Positions 7,426-14,750 of a stretch of DNA of 16,974 nucleotides are shown here, piece after piece. The notes below the pieces were generated by a model that made no database searches, was not told where the DNA came from, and saw only the letters and a program-made list of their open reading frames with translations. This DNA comes from an uncultured Bergeyella sp. GTDB lineage: Bacteria; Bacteroidota; Bacteroidia; Flavobacteriales; Weeksellaceae. Position 1 is the first letter of the stretch. Each line of letters begins with the position of its first letter. The position numbers and the translations under genes were made by a program. The DNA is taken from assembly GCA_916710115.1 (NCBI GenBank), contig CAKAOY010000014.1, forward strand, positions 1 through 16,974. The letters are read 5' to 3'.

Positions 7426-10245
7426 ATGTTTTACAACCATCAAGAAATAGACCGAAAATGGCAATCGTTTTGGAAGGAAAAAAATACTTTCAGAGCAGAA
7501 AACATAACTGAAAATGGTGGAAAGCCTAAGTTTTATGTTTTGGATATGTTTCCGTATCCGTCTGGTGCTGGGCTACATGTGGGACATCCGCTGGGGTATA
7601 TCGCGTCGGATATCTATTCCCGATACAAGAGACACCAAGGGTATAATGTATTACACCCAATAGGTTACGATTCTTTTGGGCTTCCTGCTGAGCAATATGC
7701 AATACAGACAGGACAGCATCCAGCACTTACTACCGAAGTGAATATCAATCGATATGAGGAACAACTAAGAAAGATTGGTTTTTCTTTTGATTGGAGCCGA
7801 GAGATTCGTACCTCAGATTCTTCATATTATAGATGGACACAATGGATTTTTGTAGAGTTATTTCATTCTTGGTATAATAAAACGACTGATAGAGCCGAGC
7901 CTATCACTACGCTTGTTTCTCATTTTGAGGTAAATGGAACGAAAAAGCTTTCAGCATGCCAAACACAGGATGTGGAGTTTTCAGCAGAACAATGGAACGC
8001 TTTTTCTGAGGAGAAAAAACAAGAAGTATTATTGAACTATCGTTTAGCTTTTCGTGCCGAAACTACCGTAAATTGGTGTCCTGCCTTAGGAACCGTTTTG
8101 GCTAATGACGAAGTTAAAGATGGGAAATCCGAAAGAGGGGGCTATCCCGTTTTCCAAAAGAAAATGATGCAGTGGTCTATGAGAATCACCGCCTATTCTG
8201 AAAGACTTTTAAAGGGGCTGGATACATTAGATTGGGCAGAGAGCATTAAAGAAAGCCAAAAAAACTGGATTGGAAAATCCTCTGGGGCTTCGGTGAAATT
8301 CCAAATTAAAGACATAGATGCTGAAATAGAAGTCTTCACTACTCGTCCTGATACAATTTTTGGTGTATCGTTCCTTACTCTTGCTCCTGAACATGAATTG
8401 GTTTTGAAAATCACTTCGGAGGAACAAAGGGCTGAGGTAGAAGCCTATATAGAAACTACAACCAAGCGTTCCGAAAGGGAAAGAATGGCAGATGTGAAGA
8501 CAATTTCTGGAGTATTCACAGGAGCTTACGCCGTGCATCCATTTACACAAGAACTTATACCTATTTGGATAGGAGATTATGTCTTGGCAGGTTATGGAAC
8601 AGGTGCCGTAATGGCTGTGCCTGCAGGAGACGATCGAGATTATGCTTTTGCAAAGCACTTTGATATTGAGTTTAAAAATATTTTTAATCAAGATATTTCA
8701 GAAAAAGCCTTTACCGAAAAAGAAAATTTTGAGTTGCAAAATTCAGATTTCTTGAATGGACTTGAATATCAATCAGCTACGAGTAAAATTATTTCTGAAT
8801 TGGAGAGCCGAGGTATTGGGTTGGGAACGACTACTTATCGTCAGAGGGATGCTATTTTCTCTCGTCAGCGTTATTGGGGAGAGCCAGTACCTATTTATTA
8901 TAAAGGAGATATTCCATATACTTTGCCTGTGGATTGTCTTCCTTTGGAGTTACCAGAGGTAGAAAAATATTTACCAACAGAAGATGGAGACCCACCACTT
9001 GGAAATGCAAAAACTTTTGCTTGGGATGAAAAGAATAAAAAAGTTGTTTCAACAGATTTGATTGATAATCATAGTGTTTTTCCTCTTGAACTTTCTACAA
9101 TGCCAGGCTGGGCAGGTAGTTCGTGGTATTTCCTACGCTATATGAATCCTGATAATAATTTAGATTTCTGCAATAGAGAGATTTCAGATTATTGGGGGCA
9201 GGTAGATTTGTATATTGGTGGTTCGGAACACGCTACCGGGCATTTATTGTATTCTCGTTTTTGGACAATGTTCTTGAAAGATAGAAACTATATTAGCCAC
9301 GAAGAGCCTTTCCAAAAGATGATAAATCAAGGAATGATTTTGGGTATGTCGGCTTTTGTGTTTAGGATTGATGGGACTAATCAGTTTGTTTCAAAAAATT
9401 TAGCGAAAAATCACGAAACTCAGAAAATACATATTGATATTTCTCTACTAAAAGGAGCCTCCGATGAGTTGGATACGGAGAAATTTCGTGCTTGGCGACC
9501 AGAGTTCAGAGATGCAGAATTTATCTTAGAAGATGAAAAATACATCACCGAGAGAGAGGTTGAAAAAATGTCTAAATCCAAATATAATGTAGTTAATCCA
9601 GATGATATTTGTGAGGAATATGGGGCGGATTGTCTCCGTCTTTATGAGATGTTTTTGGGTCCGTTAGAGCAGTCTAAACCTTGGAATACTCAAGGGCTTA
9701 GTGGAGTTTATGGTTTCTTGAAGAAGTTATATAATCTTTATTTTGAAGGAGATAAAGTCAATATTTCAGATGAAGAACCTACGAAAGAGGAATACAAAAT
9801 TCTGCATACTTTGATTAAAAAAGTGGTGTATGATATTGAGCATTTTTCGTTTAATACTTCAGTGTCTCAGTTTATGATTGCGGTGAATGATTTACAAAAA
9901 CTTAAATGTAATAAAAGAGCCATTCTGGAACCGTTGGCAGTGGTTATTTCGCCGTATGCACCACATATTTGTGAGGAACTTTGGCAAATATTGGGAAATT
10001 CGGAGAGTGTAGAGTATGTACCACTCCCAATTTTTGATGAGAAATATTTGGTAGAGGACGAGATAGAATATCCAGTTTCATTTAATGGGAAGGTGAGATT
10101 CAAATTATCGCTTTCAGCAGAGCTTTCTAAAGAAGATATAGAGGAATTTGTCTTGAAAAACGATAAAGTTTTAGCACAATTAAATGGAAATAATCCGAAA
10201 AAAATCATCGTTGTGCCAAAAAAAATCATTAATATTGTTGTCTAA
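7426..10245 (+). CDS. leuS: leucyl-tRNA synthetase
   Basis: LeuRS charges tRNA-Leu and is a class I enzyme. Landmarks are PYPSGAGLHVGHPLGY with the HIGH-type motif HVGH (51-54), the CP1 editing domain with TTRPDTIFGVSFLTLAPEHE and GTGAVMAVPAGDDRDYAFA (conserved Asp for proofreading), GSEHATGHLLYSRFW, and KMSKS at 714-718. The anticodon-binding and C-terminal domains follow, ending KKIIVVPKKIINIVV. At 939 aa it is about 80 residues longer than the E. coli enzyme. Extra sequence lies at about residues 155-205 (around VSHFEVNGTKKLSACQTQDV), next to where the zinc module of other LeuRS sits, and between about 640 and 713 before KMSKS. The CxxC knuckles of the zinc module are not seen. It is a single gene with its own promoter, and no terminator is visible after it. 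Confidence 0.98.
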   Translation: MFYNHQEIDRKWQSFWKEKNTFRAENITENGGKPKFYVLDMFPYPSGAGLHVGHPLGYIASDIYSRYKRHQGYNVLHPIGYDSFGLPAEQYAIQTGQHPALTTEVNINRYEEQLRKIGFSFDWSREIRTSDSSYYRWTQWIFVELFHSWYNKTTDRAEPITTLVSHFEVNGTKKLSACQTQDVEFSAEQWNAFSEEKKQEVLLNYRLAFRAETTVNWCPALGTVLANDEVKDGKSERGGYPVFQKKMMQWSMRITAYSERLLKGLDTLDWAESIKESQKNWIGKSSGASVKFQIKDIDAEIEVFTTRPDTIFGVSFLTLAPEHELVLKITSEEQRAEVEAYIETTTKRSERERMADVKTISGVFTGAYAVHPFTQELIPIWIGDYVLAGYGTGAVMAVPAGDDRDYAFAKHFDIEFKNIFNQDISEKAFTEKENFELQNSDFLNGLEYQSATSKIISELESRGIGLGTTTYRQRDAIFSRQRYWGEPVPIYYKGDIPYTLPVDCLPLELPEVEKYLPTEDGDPPLGNAKTFAWDEKNKKVVSTDLIDNHSVFPLELSTMPGWAGSSWYFLRYMNPDNNLDFCNREISDYWGQVDLYIGGSEHATGHLLYSRFWTMFLKDRNYISHEEPFQKMINQGMILGMSAFVFRIDGTNQFVSKNLAKNHETQKIHIDISLLKGASDELDTEKFRAWRPEFRDAEFILEDEKYITEREVEKMSKSKYNVVNPDDICEEYGADCLRLYEMFLGPLEQSKPWNTQGLSGVYGFLKKLYNLYFEGDKVNISDEEPTKEEYKILHTLIKKVVYDIEHFSFNTSVSQFMIAVNDLQKLKCNKRAILEPLAVVISPYAPHICEELWQILGNSESVEYVPLPIFDEKYLVEDEIEYPVSFNGKVRFKLSLSAELSKEDIEEFVLKNDKVLAQLNGNNPKKIIVVPKKIINIVV

Positions 10246-10503
10246 AAATTAAAAAAAATACACAATAAATAAATTAAAAAAAATAGTTAAAAAAAATAAA
10301 TAGCTATTAAAAAAATGATATTTATTGAAAATATGTTAAATATATTGAGATTTGTTGAGATAAATATATTATAATTTTATGTGTTTTTATATAGTTTAAT
10401 CTAATTTTTTTAAAAAAAATTTGCATTATAATTTTTTTTGGCTTTATTTTACGATTTGAAATTTAAAAGAAATTTAATAATAATTTATAATTTAGTTTTA
10501 AAA
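10246..10503. promoter_or_regulatory. very AT-rich 258-bp leader of the Ton operon
   Basis: There is no gene here. I count 27 G/C in the 240 bases 10261-10500, about 11%, far below the coding DNA on either side. It contains AAATATATT twice (10338-10346, 10362-10370) flanking two copies of TTGAGAT (10345-10351, 10355-10361), an operator-like arrangement, and long A and T tracts likely to be intrinsically curved. I found no exact TAnnTTTG box. TACGATTTG (10450-10458) comes closest but has one extra base. No Fur-box-like palindrome is evident. Confidence 0.45.
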
Positions 10504-11370
10504 ATGGAAATGAATGTTTCAACAGTAGAAGAGCAAGTAGTTGCTAGAAAGAAAGGGGGTATTAATCCTATATTTATCTTACCAATACTTTATGCTATTG
10601 GTGCGAGTATTTATGTATTCATTTTGGGTAATCCAAATAACTTTAAAGCTATTGAGGGTATTAAAGGAGTAGTATCTGTATTATTTTCAGATGTGAAATC
10701 TAAGGATTTGCACCCAGAAAATACAATGGGTATCATCTATATGGGTGGGCCTATCGTGCATGTCTTGATTACTTTTATGCTTACCGTAGTAGTGTTCTCT
10801 TTTGAGAGATTCTTCGTGTTAGGAAAAGCGGCTGGTACAGGAAACTTGGAGAGTTTCGTACAAAATGTAAGAGAGTTATTGAACAAAAATAAAATTGATG
10901 AAGCAATTGAGGCTTGCGATACTCAGAAAGGTTCAGTAGGTAATGTAGTAAAAGAAGGTTTGGTATCTTACAAAGCTTTATCAAAAGATACTACCCTTAA
11001 TAAGGAGCAAAAAATGGCAGCTCTTACAAAATCACTTGAAGAGGCTACAACTCTTGAAATGCCAATGCTTGAGAAGAATATGATGATTCTTTCTACTTTG
11101 GGTACTGTTGCAACACTCGTAGCATTGTTGGGTACCGTAATGGGTATGATTTCTGCATTCCAAGCGTTGGGTAATGGTGGTGGTACGCCAGACTCAGCAG
11201 CACTTTCAGTAGGTATCTCCGAAGCCTTGATTAACACGGCTCTTGGTATTGGTACTTCTGCGATAGCAATTATCCTATATAACTTCTTTACATCTAAGAT
11301 TGATGGACTTACTTATAAAATCGATGAAATCGGTATGTCTATCCAGCAATCTTTTGCAGAATTTAACTAA
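10504..11370 (+). CDS. exbB: ExbB/TolQ/MotA-family proton channel protein
   Basis: This is the inner-membrane proton-channel subunit of the Ton motor, which with ExbD energises TonB. The 288-aa reading starts at ATG 10504 (MEMNVSTVEEQVVARKKGG). The frame stays open upstream to a TTG at 10438, but those residues (about 22, Asn/Leu/Ile-rich) come from the AT-rich leader and are unlikely to be translated. Hydrophobic segments lie at about 22-41, 83-104, 196-218 and 238-262. The first is additional to the three-helix E. coli ExbB. The MotA_ExbB signature is clear in LSTLGTVATLVALLGTVMGMI (197-217) and in the last helix, ISEALINTALGIGTSAIAI. It is the first gene of exbB-exbD-exbD-tonB. A 158-bp spacer with a strong hairpin separates it from the next gene. 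Confidence 0.95.
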   Translation: MEMNVSTVEEQVVARKKGGINPIFILPILYAIGASIYVFILGNPNNFKAIEGIKGVVSVLFSDVKSKDLHPENTMGIIYMGGPIVHVLITFMLTVVVFSFERFFVLGKAAGTGNLESFVQNVRELLNKNKIDEAIEACDTQKGSVGNVVKEGLVSYKALSKDTTLNKEQKMAALTKSLEEATTLEMPMLEKNMMILSTLGTVATLVALLGTVMGMISAFQALGNGGGTPDSAALSVGISEALINTALGIGTSAIAIILYNFFTSKIDGLTYKIDEIGMSIQQSFAEFN

Positions 11371-11440
11371 TATTTTTGTCTGTTAGAGGATTTTTGATTG
11401 AATAGAATTGTTTGAAATATTTTCATAAACTAAGAATAAT

Positions 11441-11477
11441 ACTACTTTGCTATTTTTGAAATGAATAGCAAGGTAGT
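11441..11477 (+). other. 14-bp stem-loop between exbB and the first exbD
   Basis: The arms at 11441-11454 (ACTACTTTGCTATT) and 11464-11477 (AATAGCAAGGTAGT) pair over 14 positions with one T-G wobble and a 9-nt loop. Only two T residues follow, so it is not a normal intrinsic terminator. It could be an RNA-processing or stability element or an attenuator setting the ExbB:ExbD ratio. A TATTTTTG (11451-11458) that matches the -7 consensus lies in its 5' arm and loop, so a weak internal promoter is also possible. Confidence 0.6.
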
Positions 11478-11528
11478 TTAAAAAATCAAACAATTAAAAA
11501 AATAAATTTAACTAATTAAATAAAAAAA

Positions 11529-12131
11529 ATGGCGAGAGTTAAACCAAAAAGACACGGAGTAGTTACGGATATGACCGCTATGTGCGATGTGGCGTTCCTA
11601 CTACTAAGTTTCTTTATCTTGACCACTCAGTTTAGAAAACCTGATGTGGAGCAGATTACACCGCCATCTTCTATATCAGAGACTTTATTGCCTGATTCAA
11701 GTCTTATGACTGTGAATGTAACAAAAGATGGTAGATTCTTCTTCCAACCCGTAGAAAATGCAAGAGAGAGAGCTGAGCTCCTTGATGCTATGGGAGAAAA
11801 ATATGGAGTGAAATTCTCTGATGCTGATAAAAATGCATTCTCAAAAGTAGCATTCATTGGTGTGCCAATTAGCCAACTGAAATCCTACTTAGCATTGTCA
11901 GAAGATGAGCGAAAAAACCTCAAACAACCGGGTGTTCCGTTGGATAGCACCAATAAACAACTTATAGATTGGGTGCAAAGTAGTTTGAGAATCAATGACC
12001 AATATAAATTGGCAATCAAAGGTGATAATACGACAACCTTCCCTAATGTAAAAAACCTTTTTGAGGGATTAAGAGATATTGAGTTTTATCAGTTTTGGTT
12101 GATAACCAATCAAGAAGCAGGACCTAAATAA
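11529..12131 (+). CDS. exbD: ExbD/TolR-family protein, first copy
   Basis: ExbD-type proteins have a short cytoplasmic N terminus, one transmembrane helix with a protonatable Asp, and a periplasmic domain. Here KRHGVVTDMTAMCD leads into VAFLLLSFFILTTQF, with the key residue D20 at the start of the helix. The protein has 200 residues against about 140 for E. coli ExbD. The extra length is in the periplasmic part (about 75-135, including GEKYGVKFSDADKNAFSKV and a charged SEDERKNLKQPG segment). The ATG at 11529 follows an A-rich stretch. The next gene, a second exbD, begins 12 bp after the stop. Paired exbD genes behind one exbB are common in Bacteroidota and may make mixed ExbD dimers. Confidence 0.94.
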   Translation: MARVKPKRHGVVTDMTAMCDVAFLLLSFFILTTQFRKPDVEQITPPSSISETLLPDSSLMTVNVTKDGRFFFQPVENARERAELLDAMGEKYGVKFSDADKNAFSKVAFIGVPISQLKSYLALSEDERKNLKQPGVPLDSTNKQLIDWVQSSLRINDQYKLAIKGDNTTTFPNVKNLFEGLRDIEFYQFWLITNQEAGPK

Positions 12132-12143
12132 TATTTAATAGAA

Positions 12144-12698
12144 ATGGCAGAAGTACAAGTAAAAGAGGATAGTGGAAAAGGCGGTAAAGTCCGTTCCAAA
12201 AAACAATCCACCCGAGTGGATATGACTCCAATGGTAGATTTGGGATTTCTATTAATTACCTTCTTTATGTTTACTACAACTTTTAGTAAGCCTAATGTAA
12301 TGGATTTAGGACTTCCAGCTAAACCCAAAAAAGACCAACCTAAACCAAAAGATTTGCAGATAGACTTGTCTAACTCTATATCATTGGTGCTTGGTAAAGA
12401 TAATAGAGTTTTTTATCATCAGCAAGATAAGGCAGGGCTTAACGAACAAACCCTACAAGAAACTACTTATGATAAAAATGGGATTACGAAAGTAATCGAG
12501 AAAGCAAGAAAAGGGGCAAAAGATGTAAGTAAATTTACCGTAATCATTAAGCCTACTGAAGACGCAGTGTATAAGAATTTTGTAGATATTCTTGATGAAA
12601 TGGAACTCCTAAAACAATCTAATGCCGAAACACCATATGGGGTAACGGAACCAAAAGATTGGGAGATTGCTATTTATAAAAAGAAAATAGGGCAGTAA
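12144..12698 (+). CDS. exbD: ExbD/TolR-family protein, second copy
   Basis: This is a 184-aa protein with a charged cytoplasmic N terminus (EDSGKGGKVRSKKQSTRVDM) and the ExbD helix TPMVDLGFLLITFFMFTTTF. The protonatable Asp is D32. A Lys/Pro-rich linker (about 56-68, PAKPKKDQPKPKD) connects to a periplasmic domain ending AIYKKKIGQ. It differs clearly from the first copy outside the helix, so it is an old duplication rather than a recent one. The 12-bp spacing from the first exbD implies translational coupling. A weak hairpin (12702-12721) lies in the 44-bp gap before tonB. Confidence 0.94.
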   Translation: MAEVQVKEDSGKGGKVRSKKQSTRVDMTPMVDLGFLLITFFMFTTTFSKPNVMDLGLPAKPKKDQPKPKDLQIDLSNSISLVLGKDNRVFYHQQDKAGLNEQTLQETTYDKNGITKVIEKARKGAKDVSKFTVIIKPTEDAVYKNFVDILDEMELLKQSNAETPYGVTEPKDWEIAIYKKKIGQ

Positions 12699-12701
12699 TT
12701 C

Positions 12702-12721
12702 TTTACTATTAAAATAGTGAA
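12702..12721 (+). other. weak AT-rich hairpin between exbD and tonB
   Basis: TTTACTAT (12702-12709) pairs with ATAGTGAA (12714-12721) across a TAAA loop, with one T-G wobble. It is 8 bp long and not followed by a T run, so it is not a terminator. It may be chance in AT-rich DNA. Confidence 0.3.
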
Positions 12722-12742
12722 AATCATTAATTCATATAAAAA

Positions 12743-13603
12743 ATGGTAAATGAAAAAGCAAAATACATAGCATCTCTTGATGAAACTGTATTTGAGCATA
12801 GAAATAAAGAATACGGAGCATACAACCTGAGAATCTCTTACAAAAGAATTCTTACAAGGTCTTTTTTCATAGGGACAATTCTTTTCTGCTCATTAGCATC
12901 TATACCATTCATTCTTACTCAAATTGAAAAAATGAATGCAAAAAAACAAACGGATGTTAATGCAAAATTGGTAGATATACAGGAACTACCAGAAGAGGAG
13001 GAAATATTAGAACAACCAAAAGAAGATACTCCACCACCACCGCCACCACCAAAAGAGGAGGCACCACAAGTGGAGACTATACAAAACCTCGTGCCAGAGC
13101 CTACAAAAGAACCAAAAGTAGAAACTACTCCACCTAAAATGTCTGACATGAAAGACACTCAAATAGGTACTCAAAACCAAGAAGGTGAGAAGAAAACAGG
13201 TTATGTAGAACCAAAACCACAAGCTCCTGCAACGACGGGACAGCCTGGTGGAACTGGTAAAGAAGAGAAAAAAGATTATGGAAATGCTATCCAACATACA
13301 GTGGATGTGCCTGCAGATTTCCCAGGAGGAGAAAAAGCCTTCCGCCAAGCAATCTCTGATAGATTTGATACAGAAGTGATGAGTGGCGAAGCAGGAGTTT
13401 ATAGTGCAGAAGTACAATTCGTCGTTGAGAAAGATGGTTCCATATCGCAAGTAACGGCAAAAGGTGCTAATGCAACCTTCAATAAAGAAGCCGAGAGAAC
13501 AGTAAGGTCTATTAAGAAAAAATGGAAACCAGCTCAGAAAGATGGACAGTCCGTTCGTTCTTACTTCCGTGTTCCAGTAAAAATGTTGATTGAAGAATCT
13601 TAA
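12743..13603 (+). CDS. tonB: energy transducer TonB
   Basis: TonB spans the periplasm and passes energy from ExbB/ExbD to outer-membrane receptors. The 286-aa protein has an N-terminal cytoplasmic segment with NKEYGAYNLR (21-30), found in Bacteroidota TonB homologs, one transmembrane helix (about 40-58), and a Glu/Pro-rich spacer with seven consecutive prolines (97-103) plus further PKxE units. A low-complexity Gly/Gln stretch (about 140-175) precedes the TonB C-terminal domain (about 185-284), which contains DFPGGEKAF, VVEKDGSISQVTAKG, WKPAQKDGQSVRSYFRVPVK. This conserved end contacts the TonB box of receptors. It is the last gene of the Ton operon, followed by a clear intrinsic terminator at 13608-13645. 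Confidence 0.95.
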   Translation: MVNEKAKYIASLDETVFEHRNKEYGAYNLRISYKRILTRSFFIGTILFCSLASIPFILTQIEKMNAKKQTDVNAKLVDIQELPEEEEILEQPKEDTPPPPPPPKEEAPQVETIQNLVPEPTKEPKVETTPPKMSDMKDTQIGTQNQEGEKKTGYVEPKPQAPATTGQPGGTGKEEKKDYGNAIQHTVDVPADFPGGEKAFRQAISDRFDTEVMSGEAGVYSAEVQFVVEKDGSISQVTAKGANATFNKEAERTVRSIKKKWKPAQKDGQSVRSYFRVPVKMLIEES

Positions 13604-13607
13604 TCAT

Positions 13608-13645
13608 AAAAAATAGAAGTCTTTTTAGGCTTCTATTTTGTTTTT
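13608..13645 (+). terminator. intrinsic terminator after tonB
   Basis: AAAATAGAAG (13610-13619) pairs with CTTCTATTTT (13630-13639). The stem extends inward by a T-G and a C-G pair to a 6-nt loop, and GTTTTT follows. The arms are A-rich and T-rich, so it could work in both directions. Its 3' arm overlaps the -33 element of the next promoter. Confidence 0.8.
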
Positions 13646-13669
13646 ATAAGGATTAATTTTATACATTTG
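13637..13669 (+). promoter_or_regulatory. promoter of the small membrane protein/PstS-like/bshB1 unit
   Basis: TTTG (13637-13640), a 21-bp spacer and TACATTTG (13662-13669) match the -33/-7 consensus. The ATG at 13674 is 4 bp after the -7 box, so the mRNA should be leaderless or nearly so. The TTTG shares bases with the tonB terminator. Confidence 0.65.
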
Positions 13670-13673
13670 TATT

Positions 13674-13865
13674 ATGTTTAATTGGTTATCATTAGTAGCA
13701 GGACTTGCTTATGTCCTTTTAGGGGTGTATGTGATGATTTACAAATTTTTTCCCCCAAATCAGTTAGAAGATGCCACAGCGTATGCTCTCGGTGGTCTTT
13801 TGGTGGTATATGGTGTGTTTCGTTTGGTAAGATTTTTTTTGAAAATAAGAAAAAAAGATGAATAA
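13674..13865 (+). CDS. small two-helix membrane protein (63 aa)
   Basis: I do not recognise a named family. The protein has two clear hydrophobic helices, about residues 4-25 (LSLVAGLAYVLLGVYVMIYKF) and 36-56 (TAYALGGLLVVYGVFRLVRF), joined by a short FPPNQLEDA turn, and a basic C terminus (KIRKKDE), suggesting a hairpin with both ends in the cytoplasm. It is probably real because it has a consensus promoter just upstream and overlaps the next gene by 8 bp (13858-13865), a coupling arrangement. It may assist the PstS-like lipoprotein or sit near the Ton complex, but this is only inferred from position. Confidence 0.8.
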   Translation: MFNWLSLVAGLAYVLLGVYVMIYKFFPPNQLEDATAYALGGLLVVYGVFRLVRFFLKIRKKDE

Positions 13866-14727
13866 ACTATATTGGCTATTGGCAGTGTTTATTTTGTTTT
13901 CTTGTAAAAAGAAAGACGAAAAGGTCTATTATCGTCAAGGAAGTATTAAGATAGTTGCCGACCAATCTTTTCATAATGTATTGGAGGAACTTACCGAAAG
14001 ATATGTCTCAAATTACCCTGAGGCAAAATTTAATTTGGATTTCAAAAGAGAGGACTCAGCTTTCGTCGATTTATTGGAGGGAAGAGCGGATGTCGCTGTA
14101 ATGTCTCGTGAATTGACTACTGACGAAAAGAAATTATATGAAAAAATGGTGGATTTGGACTATCATTCTGATAATTTTGCAGGTGATGCCGTTCTTTTTG
14201 TAGTTCCTAAAAATTCTCCGAGAGAGCAGATTTCCGTTGATGAGATTAATCAATTGCTTCATTCAGATGAGAAATTACTTATTTTTGAGGGATACCATAC
14301 CAGCAATATTAATTTTGTTGCCCAAAAATTAAGATTAAACTCTAAGGATTTGAAATATTCTATCATTAAAGGTGATGAAAATATTATTGAAAAATTGGAT
14401 AAATCCCCGAACCATATCGGCGTGATAGGACTTAATACTATAGGAAGAGCCTACGACCCAAAATCTATTGCTTTGAGGGAAAAGATAAAAATACTTCCTG
14501 TGGTAGCAGACGATGGGCAAGCTTACACTCCTGAGTTATACAATATCCGTAATCTAAAATATCCATTTGCAAGAATCGTTTATTTCCTTACGCGGGAGAA
14601 GGGGTTCGGCTTAGCAAAGGGGTTCATTCGTTATTCTTGTACGCAAAAAGGACAAATTGTGGTTTCTAAACAAGGATTGCAACCCTACAATATGTATAAA
14701 CGAGAGGTGAGAATGAGAGTAGAATAA
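13858..14727 (+). CDS. PstS-like substrate-binding lipoprotein
   Basis: The 289-aa protein has a lipoprotein signal (hydrophobic WLLAVFILFS then Cys16) followed by KKKDEK. The mature part reads like a type II periplasmic binding protein of the PstS/phosphate-binding group: GSIKIVADQSFHNVLEEL, then FVDLLEGRADVAVMSRELT, GDAVLFVVPKNS, HIGVIGLNTIG and a C-terminal GFGLAKGFIRYSCTQKGQIVV. That last segment resembles the PstS end, where the terminal helix follows a Gln-rich turn. No pstC, pstA or pstB is near, so a role as an ordinary phosphate transporter subunit is doubtful. The gene overlaps the small membrane gene by 8 bp and is followed 23 bp later by bshB1. The lipidated N terminus could place it in the inner or the outer membrane. 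Confidence 0.85.
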   Translation: MNKLYWLLAVFILFSCKKKDEKVYYRQGSIKIVADQSFHNVLEELTERYVSNYPEAKFNLDFKREDSAFVDLLEGRADVAVMSRELTTDEKKLYEKMVDLDYHSDNFAGDAVLFVVPKNSPREQISVDEINQLLHSDEKLLIFEGYHTSNINFVAQKLRLNSKDLKYSIIKGDENIIEKLDKSPNHIGVIGLNTIGRAYDPKSIALREKIKILPVVADDGQAYTPELYNIRNLKYPFARIVYFLTREKGFGLAKGFIRYSCTQKGQIVVSKQGLQPYNMYKREVRMRVE

Positions 14728-14750
14728 GAAAATAATAAAAATTAAACAAG

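Noticed and set aside
8227..8691. Minus-strand open frame of 154 codons within leuS
   Set aside because: It lies fully inside the LeuRS editing domain and has no recognisable domain or promoter. It is an antisense shadow.
10438..10503. N-terminal extension of ExbB from a TTG start
   Set aside because: These 22 residues come from the roughly 11% G+C leader and precede the normal family start MEMNVS at 10504. A chance open frame is more likely.
10246..10503. Fur box upstream of the Ton operon
   Set aside because: I found no stretch resembling the GATAATGATAATCATTATC consensus. The AT-rich repeats are different.
13007..13450. Minus-strand open frame of 147 codons within tonB, Trp/Phe-rich
   Set aside because: The Trp and Phe runs come from the antisense of the Pro-rich and Lys/Glu-rich TonB codons. 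It is not a gene.
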